From: Bacteroides graminisolvens DSM 19988 = JCM 15093
GTDB lineage: Bacteria > Bacteroidota > Bacteroidia > Bacteroidales > Bacteroidaceae
Direction of reading: 5' to 3'
Assembly (NCBI RefSeq): GCF_000428125.1
Contig: NZ_ATZI01000008.1
Coordinates: 62,001 to 126,000 of the forward strand
Length of the DNA stretch: 64,000 bases
Made by a program: the position numbers and the translations under genes. Within the stretch, counting starts at the first letter, position 1. Each line of letters begins with the position of its first letter. Under the pieces are notes generated by a model. It ran no database searches. It worked only from the letters and a program-made list of their open reading frames with translations, and was not told the origin of the DNA. Shown here in pieces: positions 47,045 through 56,541 of the stretch.

Positions 47045-47473
47045 ATGGGACGAATATTGGCAATAGATTATGGTAGAAAGCGCTGCGGAGTTGCTGTAAC
47101 CGATACGTTACAGATAATAGCCGGCGGGTTGGCTACAGTCGCTACTCACGAACTTTTGAAATTCATAACTGACTACTCAAATAAGGAAGATGTTGATCAG
47201 ATTATTATCGGACTTCCCAAACAGATGAACAATGAAGCCTCGGAAAGCATGAAATATATCAAACCTTTTGTTGCTTCTTTAAAGAAAACGTTACCGGATA
47301 TGAATGTGGAATATGTCGATGAACGTTTTACATCGGTTTTGGCACATCGCACGATGATGGAAGCCGGTTTAAAAAAGAAGGATAGGCAGAATAAGGCATT
47401 GGTTGATGAAATAAGTGCGACCATTATATTGCAAACATATCTTGAGGCAAAACGTTATAGTATAAAAAAATAA
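47045..47473 (+). CDS. ruvX: Putative Holliday junction resolvase / pre-16S rRNA nuclease (YqgF)
   Basis: 142-aa RNase H-fold nuclease from MGRILAIDYG. The frame is open 30 bp further upstream but a promoter element sits there. Visible: AIDYGRKRCGVAVTD with the first catalytic Asp, IIGLPKQMN, VEYVDERFTS with a catalytic acidic residue, and LVDEISATIILQ with the last. The family matures 16S rRNA ends in E. coli. def follows 9 bp later, likely co-transcribed. Confidence 0.93.
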   Translation: MGRILAIDYGRKRCGVAVTDTLQIIAGGLATVATHELLKFITDYSNKEDVDQIIIGLPKQMNNEASESMKYIKPFVASLKKTLPDMNVEYVDERFTSVLAHRTMMEAGLKKKDRQNKALVDEISATIILQTYLEAKRYSIKK

Positions 47474-47482
47474 ATTTTAAAT

Positions 47483-48037
47483 ATGATATTACCTATTTAT
47501 GTATACGGCCAACCTGTGTTGAGGATTGTAGCCGATGATATTACACGTGATTATCCGGATTTATCGGAACTTATTAAGAATATGTTTGAAACGATGGATC
47601 GCGCAGATGGCGTAGGTCTTGCTGCTCCACAAATCGGTTTACCTATTCGCGTAGTCGTTATTGATCTTACCCCACTGGCCGATGAACATCCTGAGTTTGC
47701 CGACTTTAAAAAAGCATACATCAATGCTCATATCCTTGAAACTGAAGGAGAAGAGGTTTCGATGGAGGAAGGCTGCTTGAGTTTACCTGGTATTCATGAG
47801 AGCGTAAAAAGAATGAACCGCATCCATGTGAAATACATGGATGAGAATTTTGTGGAGCATGACGAATGGGTTGAGGGTTATTTGGCAAGAGTGATGCAGC
47901 ATGAATTTGATCATCTTAACGGCATCATGTTTATTGATCATATTTCACCGTTACGCAAACAGATGATTAAAGGAAAATTAAATGCAATGCTAAAAGGGAA
48001 GGCACGCTGTTCTTATAAGGTAAAAACAGTTAAATAA
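47483..48037 (+). CDS. def: Peptide deformylase
   Basis: 184-aa metalloenzyme removing the N-terminal formyl group. All three motifs are present: [19 protein letters not shown] and QHEFDHLNG (Cys plus two His for metal, Glu catalytic). Length is standard. Second gene after ruvX. Confidence 0.97.
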   Translation: MILPIYVYGQPVLRIVADDITRDYPDLSELIKNMFETMDRADGVGLAAPQIGLPIRVVVIDLTPLADEHPEFADFKKAYINAHILETEGEEVSMEEGCLSLPGIHESVKRMNRIHVKYMDENFVEHDEWVEGYLARVMQHEFDHLNGIMFIDHISPLRKQMIKGKLNAMLKGKARCSYKVKTVK

Positions 48038-48113
48038 AATTCGTAGATCATATTGAGCTTGTGTTTAATGAGGCTTAATTTGGTCAAAAAATACAAAAAG
48101 CAGTACTATGTTC

Positions 48114-48143
48114 TTTGTTTGTCAGTTAAAAGCTATATTTTTG
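48114..48143 (+). promoter_or_regulatory. Promoter of the TPR gene
   Basis: TTTG (48114-48117), 18-bp spacer, TATTTTTG (48136-48143), 26 bp before the start codon. Confidence 0.6.
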
Positions 48144-48169
48144 TTTTGCTTATTAATAATTGAAAGCTG

Positions 48170-50203
48170 ATGGTCAAGAATATAATACTGCTTTTGCTGT
48201 TTTTTCCTGCTTATCTTTGTGCCCAAATCAATACAGAACGAGTAATGACTATTGCTCGGAATGCATTGTATTTTGAAGACTACGTTCTTTCTATCCAGTA
48301 CTTTAACCAAGTAATCAATGCGAAACCTTATTTGTACGAGCCTTATTTTTTTAGAGGATTGGCCAAAATAAATCTGGAAGACTATCAAGGCGCCGAAGCT
48401 GATTGTAGTGCTGCAATAGAGCGTAATCCTTTTGTTGTAGGCGCTTATCAGATACGCGGACTGGCCCGTATCAAGCAAAGTAAATTTGAAGGAGCTATTA
48501 GCGATTATAAAACAGCACTTCAGTACGAACCCGAAAACATAACCCTGTGGCATAACCTCTCCTTGTGTCACATTCAAAAGGGTGATTACGATGCTGCCAA
48601 AAAAGACCTCGGAAATTTGTTGGCTTTATCACCCAAATATACTAAAGCCTACTTGATGAGAGGAGAGGTTTTACTAAAACAGAAAGATACCATTCAGGCT
48701 TATCGCGATTTTGATCTTGCGATTGAAATGGATAAATATGATCCGGACGCCTGGACTTCCAGGGCTATTCTAAAACTACAACAGGCGAAATATACAGAGG
48801 CTGAATCTGACTTGAATCAGGCTATTCATTTGAATGTAAAAAATGCAGCTAACTACGTAAATAGAGCATTAGCCCGTTTTCACCAAAACAACCTGAGAGG
48901 TGCTATGAGCGATTACGATCTCGCTTTAGATGTTGACCCGAACAATTTTATCGGTCACTACAACCGCGGTTTGTTGCGTGCTCAGGTGGGTGACGATAAC
49001 CGGGCTTTGGAAGACTTTGACTTTGTTATTAAAATGGAACCCGATAATATGATGGCCATTTTTAATCGCGGATTGCTAAAATATCAAACAGGAGACTACA
49101 AGGGAGCTATCAAAGATTACAGTACGGTAATCAATGAACACCCTAATTTTATGGCTGGTTATTATAATAGAGCGGAGGCTCGTAGAAAAATAGGCGATAA
49201 AAATGGCGCCGAACGCGATGAATTTAAAATACTAAAGATGCAGCTTGATAGAAAGAACGGATTGCTTTCTTCAAATACAAATAATGACAAGTCGGCCGGA
49301 AATAAAGACGAAAACACAGATGATAAATCGAAAACACGTAAGAAATCAGATAAGAACGTTAGTAATTATGGCAAAATAGTTATTGCTGATGATTCAGAAA
49401 GCGATCAGAAATACAATAGTTATTACAGAGGTAAAGTGCAAGACCGTAACGTTGAAGTGAGAATGGAACCGATGTATGTGTTAACGTATTATGAGAAAAT
49501 GAGCGAAGTAAAGCGCAATATAAATTATCATAAATTTATTGACAACCTCAACCGCTCGGGTGCGTTGCCTAAGCGTCTGTATATAACGAATGACGAAGCA
49601 CCCTTGTCGGAAGCACAGGTCAAGGAACATTTCGCGATGATTGATACACATACCACTGAGATTGTGGAAAACCCTCAGGACTCAAGAAAAAGATTCTCTC
49701 GTGCAGTCGATTTTTATCTTGTGCAAGATTTTGAGAACTCAATTGAAGATCTTACTCAGGCTATTTTGAATGATAAAACATTCTTCCCTGCTTATTTTAT
49801 GAGAGCTTTGGTGCGTTACAAACAACTAGAATACCTTAAGGCTGAAGGACAAAATACGGCAAATGTATCACAAGGAAAAGCTGCAATGGTTGCAGCTATT
49901 GACTATGACGTGGTGAAGAATGATTTAGATAATGTCATAGCCTTGGCGCCCGATTTTGTTTATGCATATTATAACAGAGGTAATTTACTTTCTGTACTCA
50001 AAGATTACCGTTCTGCTATTATAGATTATTCAAAAGCTATTGATTTAAATAAAGATTTTGCAGAAGCCTATTTTAATCGAGGGCTAACCTACATATTCCT
50101 AGGAAATAACAAGAAAGGTATTGCTGATTTGAGTAAAGCAGGAGAGCTGGGAATCGTTTCTGCATATAATATCATAAAACGTTTTACAGAAGTCCCCGAA
50201 TAA
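48170..50203 (+). CDS. Secreted tetratricopeptide-repeat protein
   Basis: 677-aa protein with a signal peptide (ILLLLFFPAYLCAQ, to about 19). Residues about 22-360 form roughly ten TPR units, with repeats such as AYQIRGLARIKQSKFEGAI and GHYNRGLLRAQVGDDNRAL. A highly charged, low-complexity linker (about 361-400, Lys/Asp/Asn/Ser-rich) follows, then a non-TPR segment and a second TPR block (about 505-670, AYYNRGNLLSVLKDYRSAI, EAYFNRGLTYIFLGNNKKG). TPRs are protein-protein scaffolds; the location is periplasmic or outer-membrane-associated. Partner unknown. Confidence 0.9.
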   Translation: MVKNIILLLLFFPAYLCAQINTERVMTIARNALYFEDYVLSIQYFNQVINAKPYLYEPYFFRGLAKINLEDYQGAEADCSAAIERNPFVVGAYQIRGLARIKQSKFEGAISDYKTALQYEPENITLWHNLSLCHIQKGDYDAAKKDLGNLLALSPKYTKAYLMRGEVLLKQKDTIQAYRDFDLAIEMDKYDPDAWTSRAILKLQQAKYTEAESDLNQAIHLNVKNAANYVNRALARFHQNNLRGAMSDYDLALDVDPNNFIGHYNRGLLRAQVGDDNRALEDFDFVIKMEPDNMMAIFNRGLLKYQTGDYKGAIKDYSTVINEHPNFMAGYYNRAEARRKIGDKNGAERDEFKILKMQLDRKNGLLSSNTNNDKSAGNKDENTDDKSKTRKKSDKNVSNYGKIVIADDSESDQKYNSYYRGKVQDRNVEVRMEPMYVLTYYEKMSEVKRNINYHKFIDNLNRSGALPKRLYITNDEAPLSEAQVKEHFAMIDTHTTEIVENPQDSRKRFSRAVDFYLVQDFENSIEDLTQAILNDKTFFPAYFMRALVRYKQLEYLKAEGQNTANVSQGKAAMVAAIDYDVVKNDLDNVIALAPDFVYAYYNRGNLLSVLKDYRSAIIDYSKAIDLNKDFAEAYFNRGLTYIFLGNNKKGIADLSKAGELGIVSAYNIIKRFTEVPE

Positions 50204-50243
50204 TATTTTTGATTTATTTCGGATGTATCTTAAAAGAATTAAT

Positions 50244-50251
50244 TAATTTTG
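50244..50251 (+). promoter_or_regulatory. -7 promoter element of thrS
   Basis: TAATTTTG followed by C, about 28 bp before the thrS start; no convincing -33 box. No T-box leader is seen. Confidence 0.55.
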
Positions 50252-50278
50252 CGTTTCAATAGACAATAACATTAAAAT

Positions 50279-52219
50279 ATGATAAAAATAACATTTCCTG
50301 ATGGCTCAGTTCGTGAATACAACGAAGGAGTTACTGGTCTGCAAATAGCAGAGAGCATTAGTTCTCGTCTTGCGCAAGATGTGTTAGCGTGTGGCGTTAA
50401 TGGAGATATTTATGATTTGGGACGTCCTATTATGGAAGACGCTTCTGTGGTGTTGTACAAATGGGAGGACGAACAAGGTAAGCATGCTTTCTGGCATACT
50501 AGTGCACACTTGTTGGCGGAAGCTCTACAGGAACTTTACCCCGGAATCCAATTTGGTATAGGTCCGGCTATTGAAAACGGATTTTATTATGATGTAGATC
50601 CGGGTGAGGCAGTCATAAAAGAAGCTGACCTTGCTGTTATCGAAGCCAAAATGGCTGAACTTTCTGCAAAGAAAGAAGCAGTGGTTAGAAAAGAGATCAG
50701 TAAGAGTGATGCTTTGAAGATGTTTGGAGATCGTCACGAAACATACAAATGTGAACTCATTTCGGAGTTAGAAGACGGTAAGATCACCACTTATACTCAA
50801 GGAGAATTTACTGATTTGTGTCGTGGACCGCACCTTGTAAACACAGGAGCTATTAAGGCTATCAAGCTTACTTCTGTTGCCGGTGCTTATTGGCGCGGAC
50901 AAGAAAATCGCAAAATGCTGACTCGTATTTATGGTATCACATTCCCTAAGAAGAAGATGCTCGATGAGCATCTGGCTATGATGGAGGAAGCTAAAAAGCG
51001 CGATCACCGTAAAATTGGTAGAGAAATGGAACTTTTCATGTTCTCGGAGACAGTAGGAAAAGGTCTTCCTATGTGGTTACCTAAAGGTACGGCTCTTCGT
51101 TTACGATTGGAAGATTTTCTGAAGAAAATACAGAAACGTTTCGGTTACCAACAGGTAATGACCCCTCATATCGGCAATAAAATGCTTTATGTAACCTCAG
51201 GTCATTATGCTAAATATGGAAAAGACTCTTTTCAACCTATTAACACACCGGAAGAAGGAGAAGAGTACTTATTGAAGCCGATGAATTGTCCGCATCATTG
51301 TGAAATATACAAATGGCAACCTCATTCATATAAAGATCTTCCTTTGCGTTTGGCCGAATTTGGTACCGTTTACAGATACGAACAAAGCGGTGAGCTTCAT
51401 GGCTTGACACGTGTTCGCAGCTTTACGCAAGATGATGCGCATATTTTCTGCCGTCCGGACCAGGTGAAAGAAGAGTTCTTGAGTGTAATGGATATTATCT
51501 TTATTATTTTCAAAGCACTTAACTTTGAAAATTTTGAAGCACAGATATCACTCAGAGACCCTAATAACCGTGAAAAATATATCGGTTCTGATGAGAACTG
51601 GGAAAAGGCTGAACGAGCTATTGTTGAAGCTTGTGAAGAAAAAGGTCTCAAAGCCCGTGTGGAACTTGGAGAAGCCGCATTCTACGGCCCTAAGCTTGAC
51701 TTTATGGTTCGTGATGCAATTGGTCGTAAATGGCAGTTGGGAACCATTCAGGTTGACTACAGTTTGCCCGAAAGATTCCAGTTGGAATATACCGGTGCCG
51801 ACAACCAAAAACATCGTCCTGTTATGATTCACCGTGCACCTTTTGGTTCTATGGAACGTTTCGTGGCCGTGTTGATTGAACACACAGGTGGTAAATTCCC
51901 GTTGTGGCTCACACCTGACCAAGTTGCTATTCTGCCAATTAGTGAGAAGTTCAACGGCTATGCACAAGAGCTGAAAAAATATTTTGAGAACATTGACATT
52001 CGTGCTATTGTTGACGAACGTAATGAAAAAATAGGCCGTAAGATACGTGATAATGAAATGAAACGTATCCCTTACATGCTGATTGTAGGTGAGAAAGAAG
52101 CAGCCGAAGGACAGGTTGCTGTCAGAAAACAAGGTGAAGGTGACAAAGGAAGTATGAAATTTGAGGATTTTGGTAAAATTCTTAATGAAGAAGTACAAAA
52201 TATGATAAATATGTGGTAA
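50279..52219 (+). CDS. thrS: Threonyl-tRNA synthetase
   Basis: 646-aa class II synthetase. Domains: TGS (1-60), the editing/SAD domain ([11 protein letters not shown] at about 73, GPHLVNTG with zinc/editing residues), catalytic core ([12 protein letters not shown], motif 2 [20 protein letters not shown], motif 3 [11 protein letters not shown]) and anticodon-binding domain (about 535-646). Length is standard. infC-rpmI-rplT follow, the classic thrS-infC-rpmI-rplT order, although a separate promoter overlaps the thrS stop. Confidence 0.97.
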   Translation: MIKITFPDGSVREYNEGVTGLQIAESISSRLAQDVLACGVNGDIYDLGRPIMEDASVVLYKWEDEQGKHAFWHTSAHLLAEALQELYPGIQFGIGPAIENGFYYDVDPGEAVIKEADLAVIEAKMAELSAKKEAVVRKEISKSDALKMFGDRHETYKCELISELEDGKITTYTQGEFTDLCRGPHLVNTGAIKAIKLTSVAGAYWRGQENRKMLTRIYGITFPKKKMLDEHLAMMEEAKKRDHRKIGREMELFMFSETVGKGLPMWLPKGTALRLRLEDFLKKIQKRFGYQQVMTPHIGNKMLYVTSGHYAKYGKDSFQPINTPEEGEEYLLKPMNCPHHCEIYKWQPHSYKDLPLRLAEFGTVYRYEQSGELHGLTRVRSFTQDDAHIFCRPDQVKEEFLSVMDIIFIIFKALNFENFEAQISLRDPNNREKYIGSDENWEKAERAIVEACEEKGLKARVELGEAAFYGPKLDFMVRDAIGRKWQLGTIQVDYSLPERFQLEYTGADNQKHRPVMIHRAPFGSMERFVAVLIEHTGGKFPLWLTPDQVAILPISEKFNGYAQELKKYFENIDIRAIVDERNEKIGRKIRDNEMKRIPYMLIVGEKEAAEGQVAVRKQGEGDKGSMKFEDFGKILNEEVQNMINMW

Positions 52220-52224
52220 CTTTG
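52217..52224 (+). promoter_or_regulatory. -7 promoter element of infC overlapping the thrS stop
   Basis: TAACTTTG matches TAnnTTTG; its first three bases are the thrS stop codon. It would give infC a leader of roughly 100 nt. Confidence 0.55.
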
Positions 52225-52336
52225 CCGCGAAATGTAGAAGCATAGCATTTTTTTAATGTTCTAAAGTTCGCTTTTACTTTAATGATAATAATAATTGGTA
52301 ATAAAGAAGAAACAAACCGGAAGTAATCGTTTTTTA

Positions 52337-52966
52337 ATGAAGAATGACAGCTTAAAAGGGCAACATCGGATCAACGAGCAGATCCGTGCCAAAGAAGTCC
52401 GCATTGTGGGCGACGAAGAGATTGAAGCAAAAGTTTATCCAATCTTTCAGGCCTTAAAAATGGCCGAGGAGCGTGAAATGGATTTAGTGGAGATCTCTCC
52501 AAATGCAGAGCCACCTGTTTGTCGTATTATTGATTATTCTAAATTTCTTTATCAGTTAAAGAAGCGTCAGAAAGAACAAAAAGCTAAGCAGGTTAAGGTC
52601 AATGTGAAAGAAATACGTTTTGGTCCTCAAACAGATGACCATGACTATGATTTCAAATTGAAACATGCAAAAGGTTTTTTGGAAGATGGAGATAAAGTGA
52701 AGGCTTATGTGTTCTTCAAAGGTCGCTCCATTTTGTTTAAAGAGCAGGGTGAGGTATTATTGTTACGTTTTGCCAATGATCTTGAAGATTATGCAAAGGT
52801 TGACCAAATGCCGGTTCTTGAAGGTAAAAGGATGACAATCTTTTTATCTCCCAAGAGAAAAGAAATGCCCAAGAAAGTTGTCACTAAACCGGCTGTTGCT
52901 CCGGCAAAGCCTCAGGTGAAGGACGATTCAGAAGAATCAAAACCAATGGATGACGCGCAGGTATAG
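52337..52966 (+). CDS. infC: Translation initiation factor IF-3
   Basis: 209 aa from ATG 52337 ([18 protein letters not shown]). The frame also allows a 14-residue extension from TTG 52295, but it is closed directly upstream by TAA codons; the ATG matches the usual IF-3 N-terminus, which starts about 10-15 residues before RIN-x-x-IRA. N-domain ([19 protein letters not shown]), [11 protein letters not shown] linker, C-domain ([19 protein letters not shown]). A Lys/Pro/Ala-rich tail of about 30 residues is longer than in E. coli. First gene of infC-rpmI-rplT. Confidence 0.93.
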   Translation: MKNDSLKGQHRINEQIRAKEVRIVGDEEIEAKVYPIFQALKMAEEREMDLVEISPNAEPPVCRIIDYSKFLYQLKKRQKEQKAKQVKVNVKEIRFGPQTDDHDYDFKLKHAKGFLEDGDKVKAYVFFKGRSILFKEQGEVLLLRFANDLEDYAKVDQMPVLEGKRMTIFLSPKRKEMPKKVVTKPAVAPAKPQVKDDSEESKPMDDAQV

Positions 52967-53005
52967 TGCGTCACCATCAATTTTAATAATTAAATATCAA
53001 TTAAG

Positions 53006-53203
53006 ATGCCAAAGATGAAGACTAACTCCGGTTCTAAAAAAAGATTCGCTCTTACCGGAACAGGTAAAATCAAAAGAAAGCACGCTTTCCACAGTCACAT
53101 TTTGACTAAGAAGTCTAAAAAGAGAAAAAGAAACTTGTGCAGCACAACAACAGTTGACGTTACTAACGTAAGCCAGGTTAAGGAACTCTTAGCAATGAAG
53201 TAA
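53006..53203 (+). CDS. rpmI: Ribosomal protein bL35
   Basis: 65-aa, very basic protein beginning [19 protein letters not shown], with [14 protein letters not shown], as in bacterial L35. It starts about 40 bp after infC and precedes rplT. Confidence 0.97.
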   Translation: MPKMKTNSGSKKRFALTGTGKIKRKHAFHSHILTKKSKKRKRNLCSTTTVDVTNVSQVKELLAMK

Positions 53204-53306
53204 CCTCGAGAGCGTACAAAAGTATTATTAAAAGTATTAACCGAATGCATTAGCCTTTAAGATCATTGTTAATCAATGGCGCTAACATTCAAAAAAGAGT
53301 AAAACT

Positions 53307-53657
53307 ATGCCAAGATCAGTAAATCATGTTGCTTCAAGAGCAAGAAGAAAGAAAATTTTGAAATTAACCAGAGGTTACTTTGGTGCAAGAAAAAACGTTT
53401 GGACCGTTGCTAAAAACACATGGGAAAAGGGTTTAACTTACGCTTACCGTGACCGTAAAAATAAGAAAAGAAACTTCCGTGCGCTTTGGATTCAGCGTAT
53501 CAATGCTGCTGCACGTTTGGAAGGTATGTCTTATTCTAAGTTGATGGGCGCTTTGCACAAAGCCGGCATTGAAATTAACCGTAAGGTTTTAGCTGATTTA
53601 GCTATGAACCATCCGGAAGCTTTCAAAGCAATCGTAACTAAAGCAAAAGCTGCTTAA
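53307..53657 (+). CDS. rplT: Ribosomal protein bL20
   Basis: 116-aa protein starting [19 protein letters not shown], with [16 protein letters not shown] and [20 protein letters not shown], all bL20 hallmarks. L20 nucleates early 50S assembly. About 100 bp separates it from rpmI. An intrinsic terminator and a 6S-like RNA follow. Confidence 0.97.
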   Translation: MPRSVNHVASRARRKKILKLTRGYFGARKNVWTVAKNTWEKGLTYAYRDRKNKKRNFRALWIQRINAAARLEGMSYSKLMGALHKAGIEINRKVLADLAMNHPEAFKAIVTKAKAA

Positions 53658-53701
53658 TTTTCTGAATTGAAAAAAGAGGGGCAACCTCTGAAATGATAAT
53701 T

Positions 53702-53740
53702 CTTGCCCAAGTTTGCAATCATGTGAACTTGGGCAAGTTC
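53702..53740 (+). terminator. Terminator after rplT
   Basis: A perfect 12-bp stem (CTTGCCCAAGTT with AACTTGGGCAAG) followed by TTCGTTTT; it ends the infC-rpmI-rplT transcript. Confidence 0.75.
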
Positions 53741-53776
53741 GTTTTAAAAAGTTAGTGAACAAATCACGCTTTGTGC

Positions 53777-53807
53777 TTGTTTTTATTATAGATAAAGGTT
53801 ATCTTTG
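53777..53807 (+). promoter_or_regulatory. Promoter of the 6S-like RNA
   Basis: TTG (53777-53779), 20-bp spacer, TATCTTTG (53800-53807), followed by TTGC. It fits the Bacteroides consensus and spacing and lies in a non-coding gap. Confidence 0.7.
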
Positions 53808-53812
53808 TTGCA

Positions 53813-54035
53813 TAAAAGAATTAGCCGCATTGGTTGGATTGGGAAACTCATCAAGTAAACTGAAATACCGAGACAAGCTTTGCTTTTCAATGGCGGGCCA
53901 CAATCCTTCGGGATACTTTTTAGTCAGTGGATTACAAAGAGGGTGAGCACTCAAATCATGTCATTCGGAGTTTCATCACATCATCGATGCGGCTTTATTA
54001 AAAAGGGCAAACTTGTTAAAAGTCTGCCCTTTTTT
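53813..54035 (+). ncRNA. Bacteroidales-1 type RNA (6S-RNA-like)
   Basis: About 220 nt bounded by a good promoter and an intrinsic terminator, directly downstream of rplT, the known location of the Bacteroidales-1 RNA, which has been proposed as the 6S RNA of this order. The sequence folds as one long hairpin: AGCCGCAT (53823-53830) pairs perfectly with ATGCGGCT (53987-53994), and a UUCG-capped hairpin ATCC-TTCG-GGAT (53903-53914) lies at the midpoint, so large internal bubbles can form as in 6S RNA. 6S RNA binds and inhibits housekeeping RNA polymerase. The exact 5' end is estimated from the promoter. A 77-codon frame across the same bases is not a gene. Confidence 0.78.
54001..54035. terminator. 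Terminator of the 6S-like RNA, also downstream of xpt
   Basis: GGGCAAACT pairs with AGTCTGCCC (one G-U) with six T on the plus side and an A-run on the minus side, so it can act on both strands. Confidence 0.8.
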
Positions 54036-54056
54036 GTATCTATAACCCTAGGATAC

Positions 54057-54626
54057 TTATTCTTTAATACGTATTTGGCAATGCGAAAGATCTTCGATGA
54101 TTGCTAAAGATTCCACCCTGATTCCTTGTTCTTCAATTCGTTTACGGCCATTTTGGAACTCCTTTTCAATAATAAATCCCATTCCTACAAGTTCGGCACC
54201 GGCTTGCTTAACCAAGTCAATTATGCCCAATGCAGCATTACCGTACGCCAGAAAGTCATCAACGAACAGAATCTTATCGTCGGGAGTTAGAAAGTCCGAG
54301 CTGATAACCACTTCATAATCTCTGTCTTTGGTAAAAGAGTGAACGGTGGTGCTCAACGCATTTTCTATTGTCTTAGGTGATTTCTTTTTAGCAAAGACTA
54401 CCGGAAGATTCAGTAGGTATCCCGTCATGATAGCAGGAGCAATGCCACTTGCTTCTATGGTCATGATCTTATTTACTTTTGTACCAGCAAAGCGTCTTAC
54501 AAATTCCACCCCAATGGCCTTCATTAATTGCGGATCCATCTGGTGATTAATAAAACTGTCTACTTTTAAAATTCCCCCTTCAAAACATTTCCCGTCCTGA
54601 AGAATTCTTTTCTTTAATAATTGCAT
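54057..54626 (-). CDS. xpt: Xanthine phosphoribosyltransferase
   Basis: 189-aa purine salvage enzyme converting xanthine and PRPP to XMP. Visible: N-terminal [31 protein letters not shown], the VFAKKKSP loop, and the PRPP motif [13 protein letters not shown]. Length is standard. No purine riboswitch is seen; it is the last gene of the mltG-iorA-iorB-paaK-xpt run, 7 bp after paaK. Confidence 0.95.
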   Translation of the reverse strand: MQLLKKRILQDGKCFEGGILKVDSFINHQMDPQLMKAIGVEFVRRFAGTKVNKIMTIEASGIAPAIMTGYLLNLPVVFAKKKSPKTIENALSTTVHSFTKDRDYEVVISSDFLTPDDKILFVDDFLAYGNAALGIIDLVKQAGAELVGMGFIIEKEFQNGRKRIEEQGIRVESLAIIEDLSHCQIRIKE

Positions 54627-54633
54627 AATGTAT

Positions 54634-55938
54634 CTATTTGTTATCTCTCAAATCTTTCACACGTACAGCTTTTCCTTCGCTTTGAGGCAAAGACCCCTTC
54701 TTAACCAGCTTGACCTTCGGAGTGACTAGAATTTCATCCTTTAGGCGGCGCACAATTTCTTTTCGTGTATTTTCAAGCTCAATGTAGTTATCTGTTGATA
54801 ATTCATTTAGTTCTACCTCTACAATCATCTCGTCTTGATTGTGCAACGTTTCAAGTGTAATGAGGTAGTTGCTTCCCAATTCAGGAAACTGTACCAATAT
54901 CTTCTCTATTTGCATGGGGAATATATTCACCCCTTTGATAATAAACATATCATCGCTTCTTCCTTTGATGCGATCAATGCGTCGGTGCGTACGTCCGCAG
55001 GGACATTCACCGGGAATAATGCGCGTAAGGTCACGTGTTCTGTAGCGAATGAGCGGCATCATATTGCGATCAAGTGTCGTAAGAACCAATTCGCCAATTT
55101 CACCGTCGGGGAGAGGTTGCAACGTTTCCGGATCGATAATTTCTACCAGATAACAATCCTCCCAGATATGCATTCCGTTTTGCTCCAGGCATTCAAATGC
55201 TACACCGGGACCGTTCATTTCAGTCATCCCGAAACAGTTGTAAGCCTTTACACCAAGCATACGCTCAATCTTCCTTCTCTGCTCATCGGTGTGCGGTTCC
55301 GCCCCTATAATAAGCGTCTTCAGACTGCTTTCAGTCGGATCGATCCCTTCTTCCTGAAAGACCTCGGCCAAACGAATGGCGTAGCTGGGAATGGCATGCA
55401 AAGCCGTTGTTTTAAAGTCGGTTATGAATTTAATCTGCCTTTTGCTGTTACCAGCTGCAGCAGGAACCGTCAATGCCCCCAAACGTTCGGCACCATACTG
55501 AAAACCCAGTCCGCCGGTAAACATACCATAGCCTGAACTGTTTTGAAACACATCCTTCTTACGCAACCCCACCATATATAAACATCGGGCAACCAAGTTA
55601 GCCCACGAGTCCAAATCGTGCTGCGAGTGTATAATTACAGTCGGATTCCCCGTAGTTCCGCTCGACGAATGAATTCTGACCGCATCTTCCAGATTACCCG
55701 CCAGCAAACCGAAAGGATAATTCGCTCTCATGTCAGCTTTGGTGGTAAAAGGTAGCTTGCGGAAATCGTCCAGACACCTGATGGCGTCCGGACTTATGTT
55801 GTGCTTTTGAAATTGATCCTTGTAGTAGGGAGCGTTGGAAGCTACTGTCAACGTGCTTTTGATACGTTCCAGTTGCAACTTCTCCAACTCCTGCCGTGGC
55901 AGAGTCTCGATGGACTTTTCCCAATATTCTGTGTTCAT
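54634..55938 (-). CDS. paaK: Phenylacetate-CoA ligase
   Basis: 434-aa adenylate-forming ligase of the PaaK type. ATP motif [25 protein letters not shown] and [10 protein letters not shown] are present; length is standard. It lies 19 bp after iorB. In anaerobes such ligases pair with indolepyruvate:ferredoxin oxidoreductase in making or using aryl-acyl-CoA (aryl acetates from aromatic amino acids). The coupling is inference from context. Confidence 0.93.
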   Translation of the reverse strand: MNTEYWEKSIETLPRQELEKLQLERIKSTLTVASNAPYYKDQFQKHNISPDAIRCLDDFRKLPFTTKADMRANYPFGLLAGNLEDAVRIHSSSGTTGNPTVIIHSQHDLDSWANLVARCLYMVGLRKKDVFQNSSGYGMFTGGLGFQYGAERLGALTVPAAAGNSKRQIKFITDFKTTALHAIPSYAIRLAEVFQEEGIDPTESSLKTLIIGAEPHTDEQRRKIERMLGVKAYNCFGMTEMNGPGVAFECLEQNGMHIWEDCYLVEIIDPETLQPLPDGEIGELVLTTLDRNMMPLIRYRTRDLTRIIPGECPCGRTHRRIDRIKGRSDDMFIIKGVNIFPMQIEKILVQFPELGSNYLITLETLHNQDEMIVEVELNELSTDNYIELENTRKEIVRRLKDEILVTPKVKLVKKGSLPQSEGKAVRVKDLRDNK

Positions 55939-55957
55939 CGTACTAGATTTAAGTTTG

Positions 55958-56539
55958 TCACATCATGTTTTCTGCAATCTTCTTGCCCGCAGCAAGTGCT
56001 TTCAGATTCAGTTCAACAATCTCATTTCCCTTCTTTTCAAAGATCTCGCGTATGCTGTTTTCTATTTTTGCATAATCAATACCCAGAAACGGAGTAGTTG
56101 CCCCCAGCAATACCATATTAGAAACACGCGCAGAACCAACCTCCTTGGCTACTTTATCAACATCCAGTATTACTTTGTGCGGAAGCTTGTTAACTTCATC
56201 AATAATAAGCTGCTTATCGGGGTAATTGGGTATATTTTCAAACGTCGTTTCGTTGGTTACCAGCCATCCCTCCTGATTGAGGTAGGGGAGATAGCGCAAA
56301 CTCTCCATGGGTTCCAGTGAAATAATCAAGTCACATTTGCCCAGCGGAATAAGATCAGACGCAATGGGCAGGTCGCTGATGCGTAAATTTGATTGCACAT
56401 CGCCACCACGCTGGCTCATGCCATGCACTTCAGATTGCTTCATGTAAAGTCCTTCTTTCAGAGCCGCTTTACCGATAACCGTTGCTATTGATAAAATACC
56501 TTGGCCACCAACTCCCGATAATATAATGTCTTTTTTCAT
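55958..56539 (-). CDS. iorB: Indolepyruvate:ferredoxin oxidoreductase, beta subunit
   Basis: 193-aa gamma-type domain of 2-oxoacid:ferredoxin oxidoreductases (ILSGVGGQGILSIATVIG, SEVHGMSQRGGDVQSNLRI). It forms an alpha/beta enzyme with IorA for oxidative decarboxylation of aryl pyruvates. It starts 2 bp after the iorA stop. Confidence 0.94.
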   Translation of the reverse strand: MKKDIILSGVGGQGILSIATVIGKAALKEGLYMKQSEVHGMSQRGGDVQSNLRISDLPIASDLIPLGKCDLIISLEPMESLRYLPYLNQEGWLVTNETTFENIPNYPDKQLIIDEVNKLPHKVILDVDKVAKEVGSARVSNMVLLGATTPFLGIDYAKIENSIREIFEKKGNEIVELNLKALAAGKKIAENMM

Positions 56540-56541
56540 GG

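Noticed and set aside
50204..50278. T-box or other leader regulating thrS
   Set aside because: Only about 75 bp with a -7 element close to the start; no room for a T-box and no terminator stem.
51548..52243. 231-codon minus-strand frame
   Set aside because: Antisense to thrS, which has all synthetase motifs.
53204..53306. Structured leader between rpmI and rplT
   Set aside because: About 100 bp without a convincing long stem or conserved motif by eye.
53713..53946. 77-codon plus-strand frame after rplT
   Set aside because: It starts inside the rplT terminator stem and overlaps the promoter and body of the 6S-like RNA; no protein family seen.
54627..54633. Purine riboswitch before xpt
   Set aside because: Only 7 bp separate it from paaK; xpt is the tail of an operon and no aptamer-like sequence is seen.
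54835..55536. 233-codon plus-strand frame
   Set aside because: Antisense to paaK; no family features.
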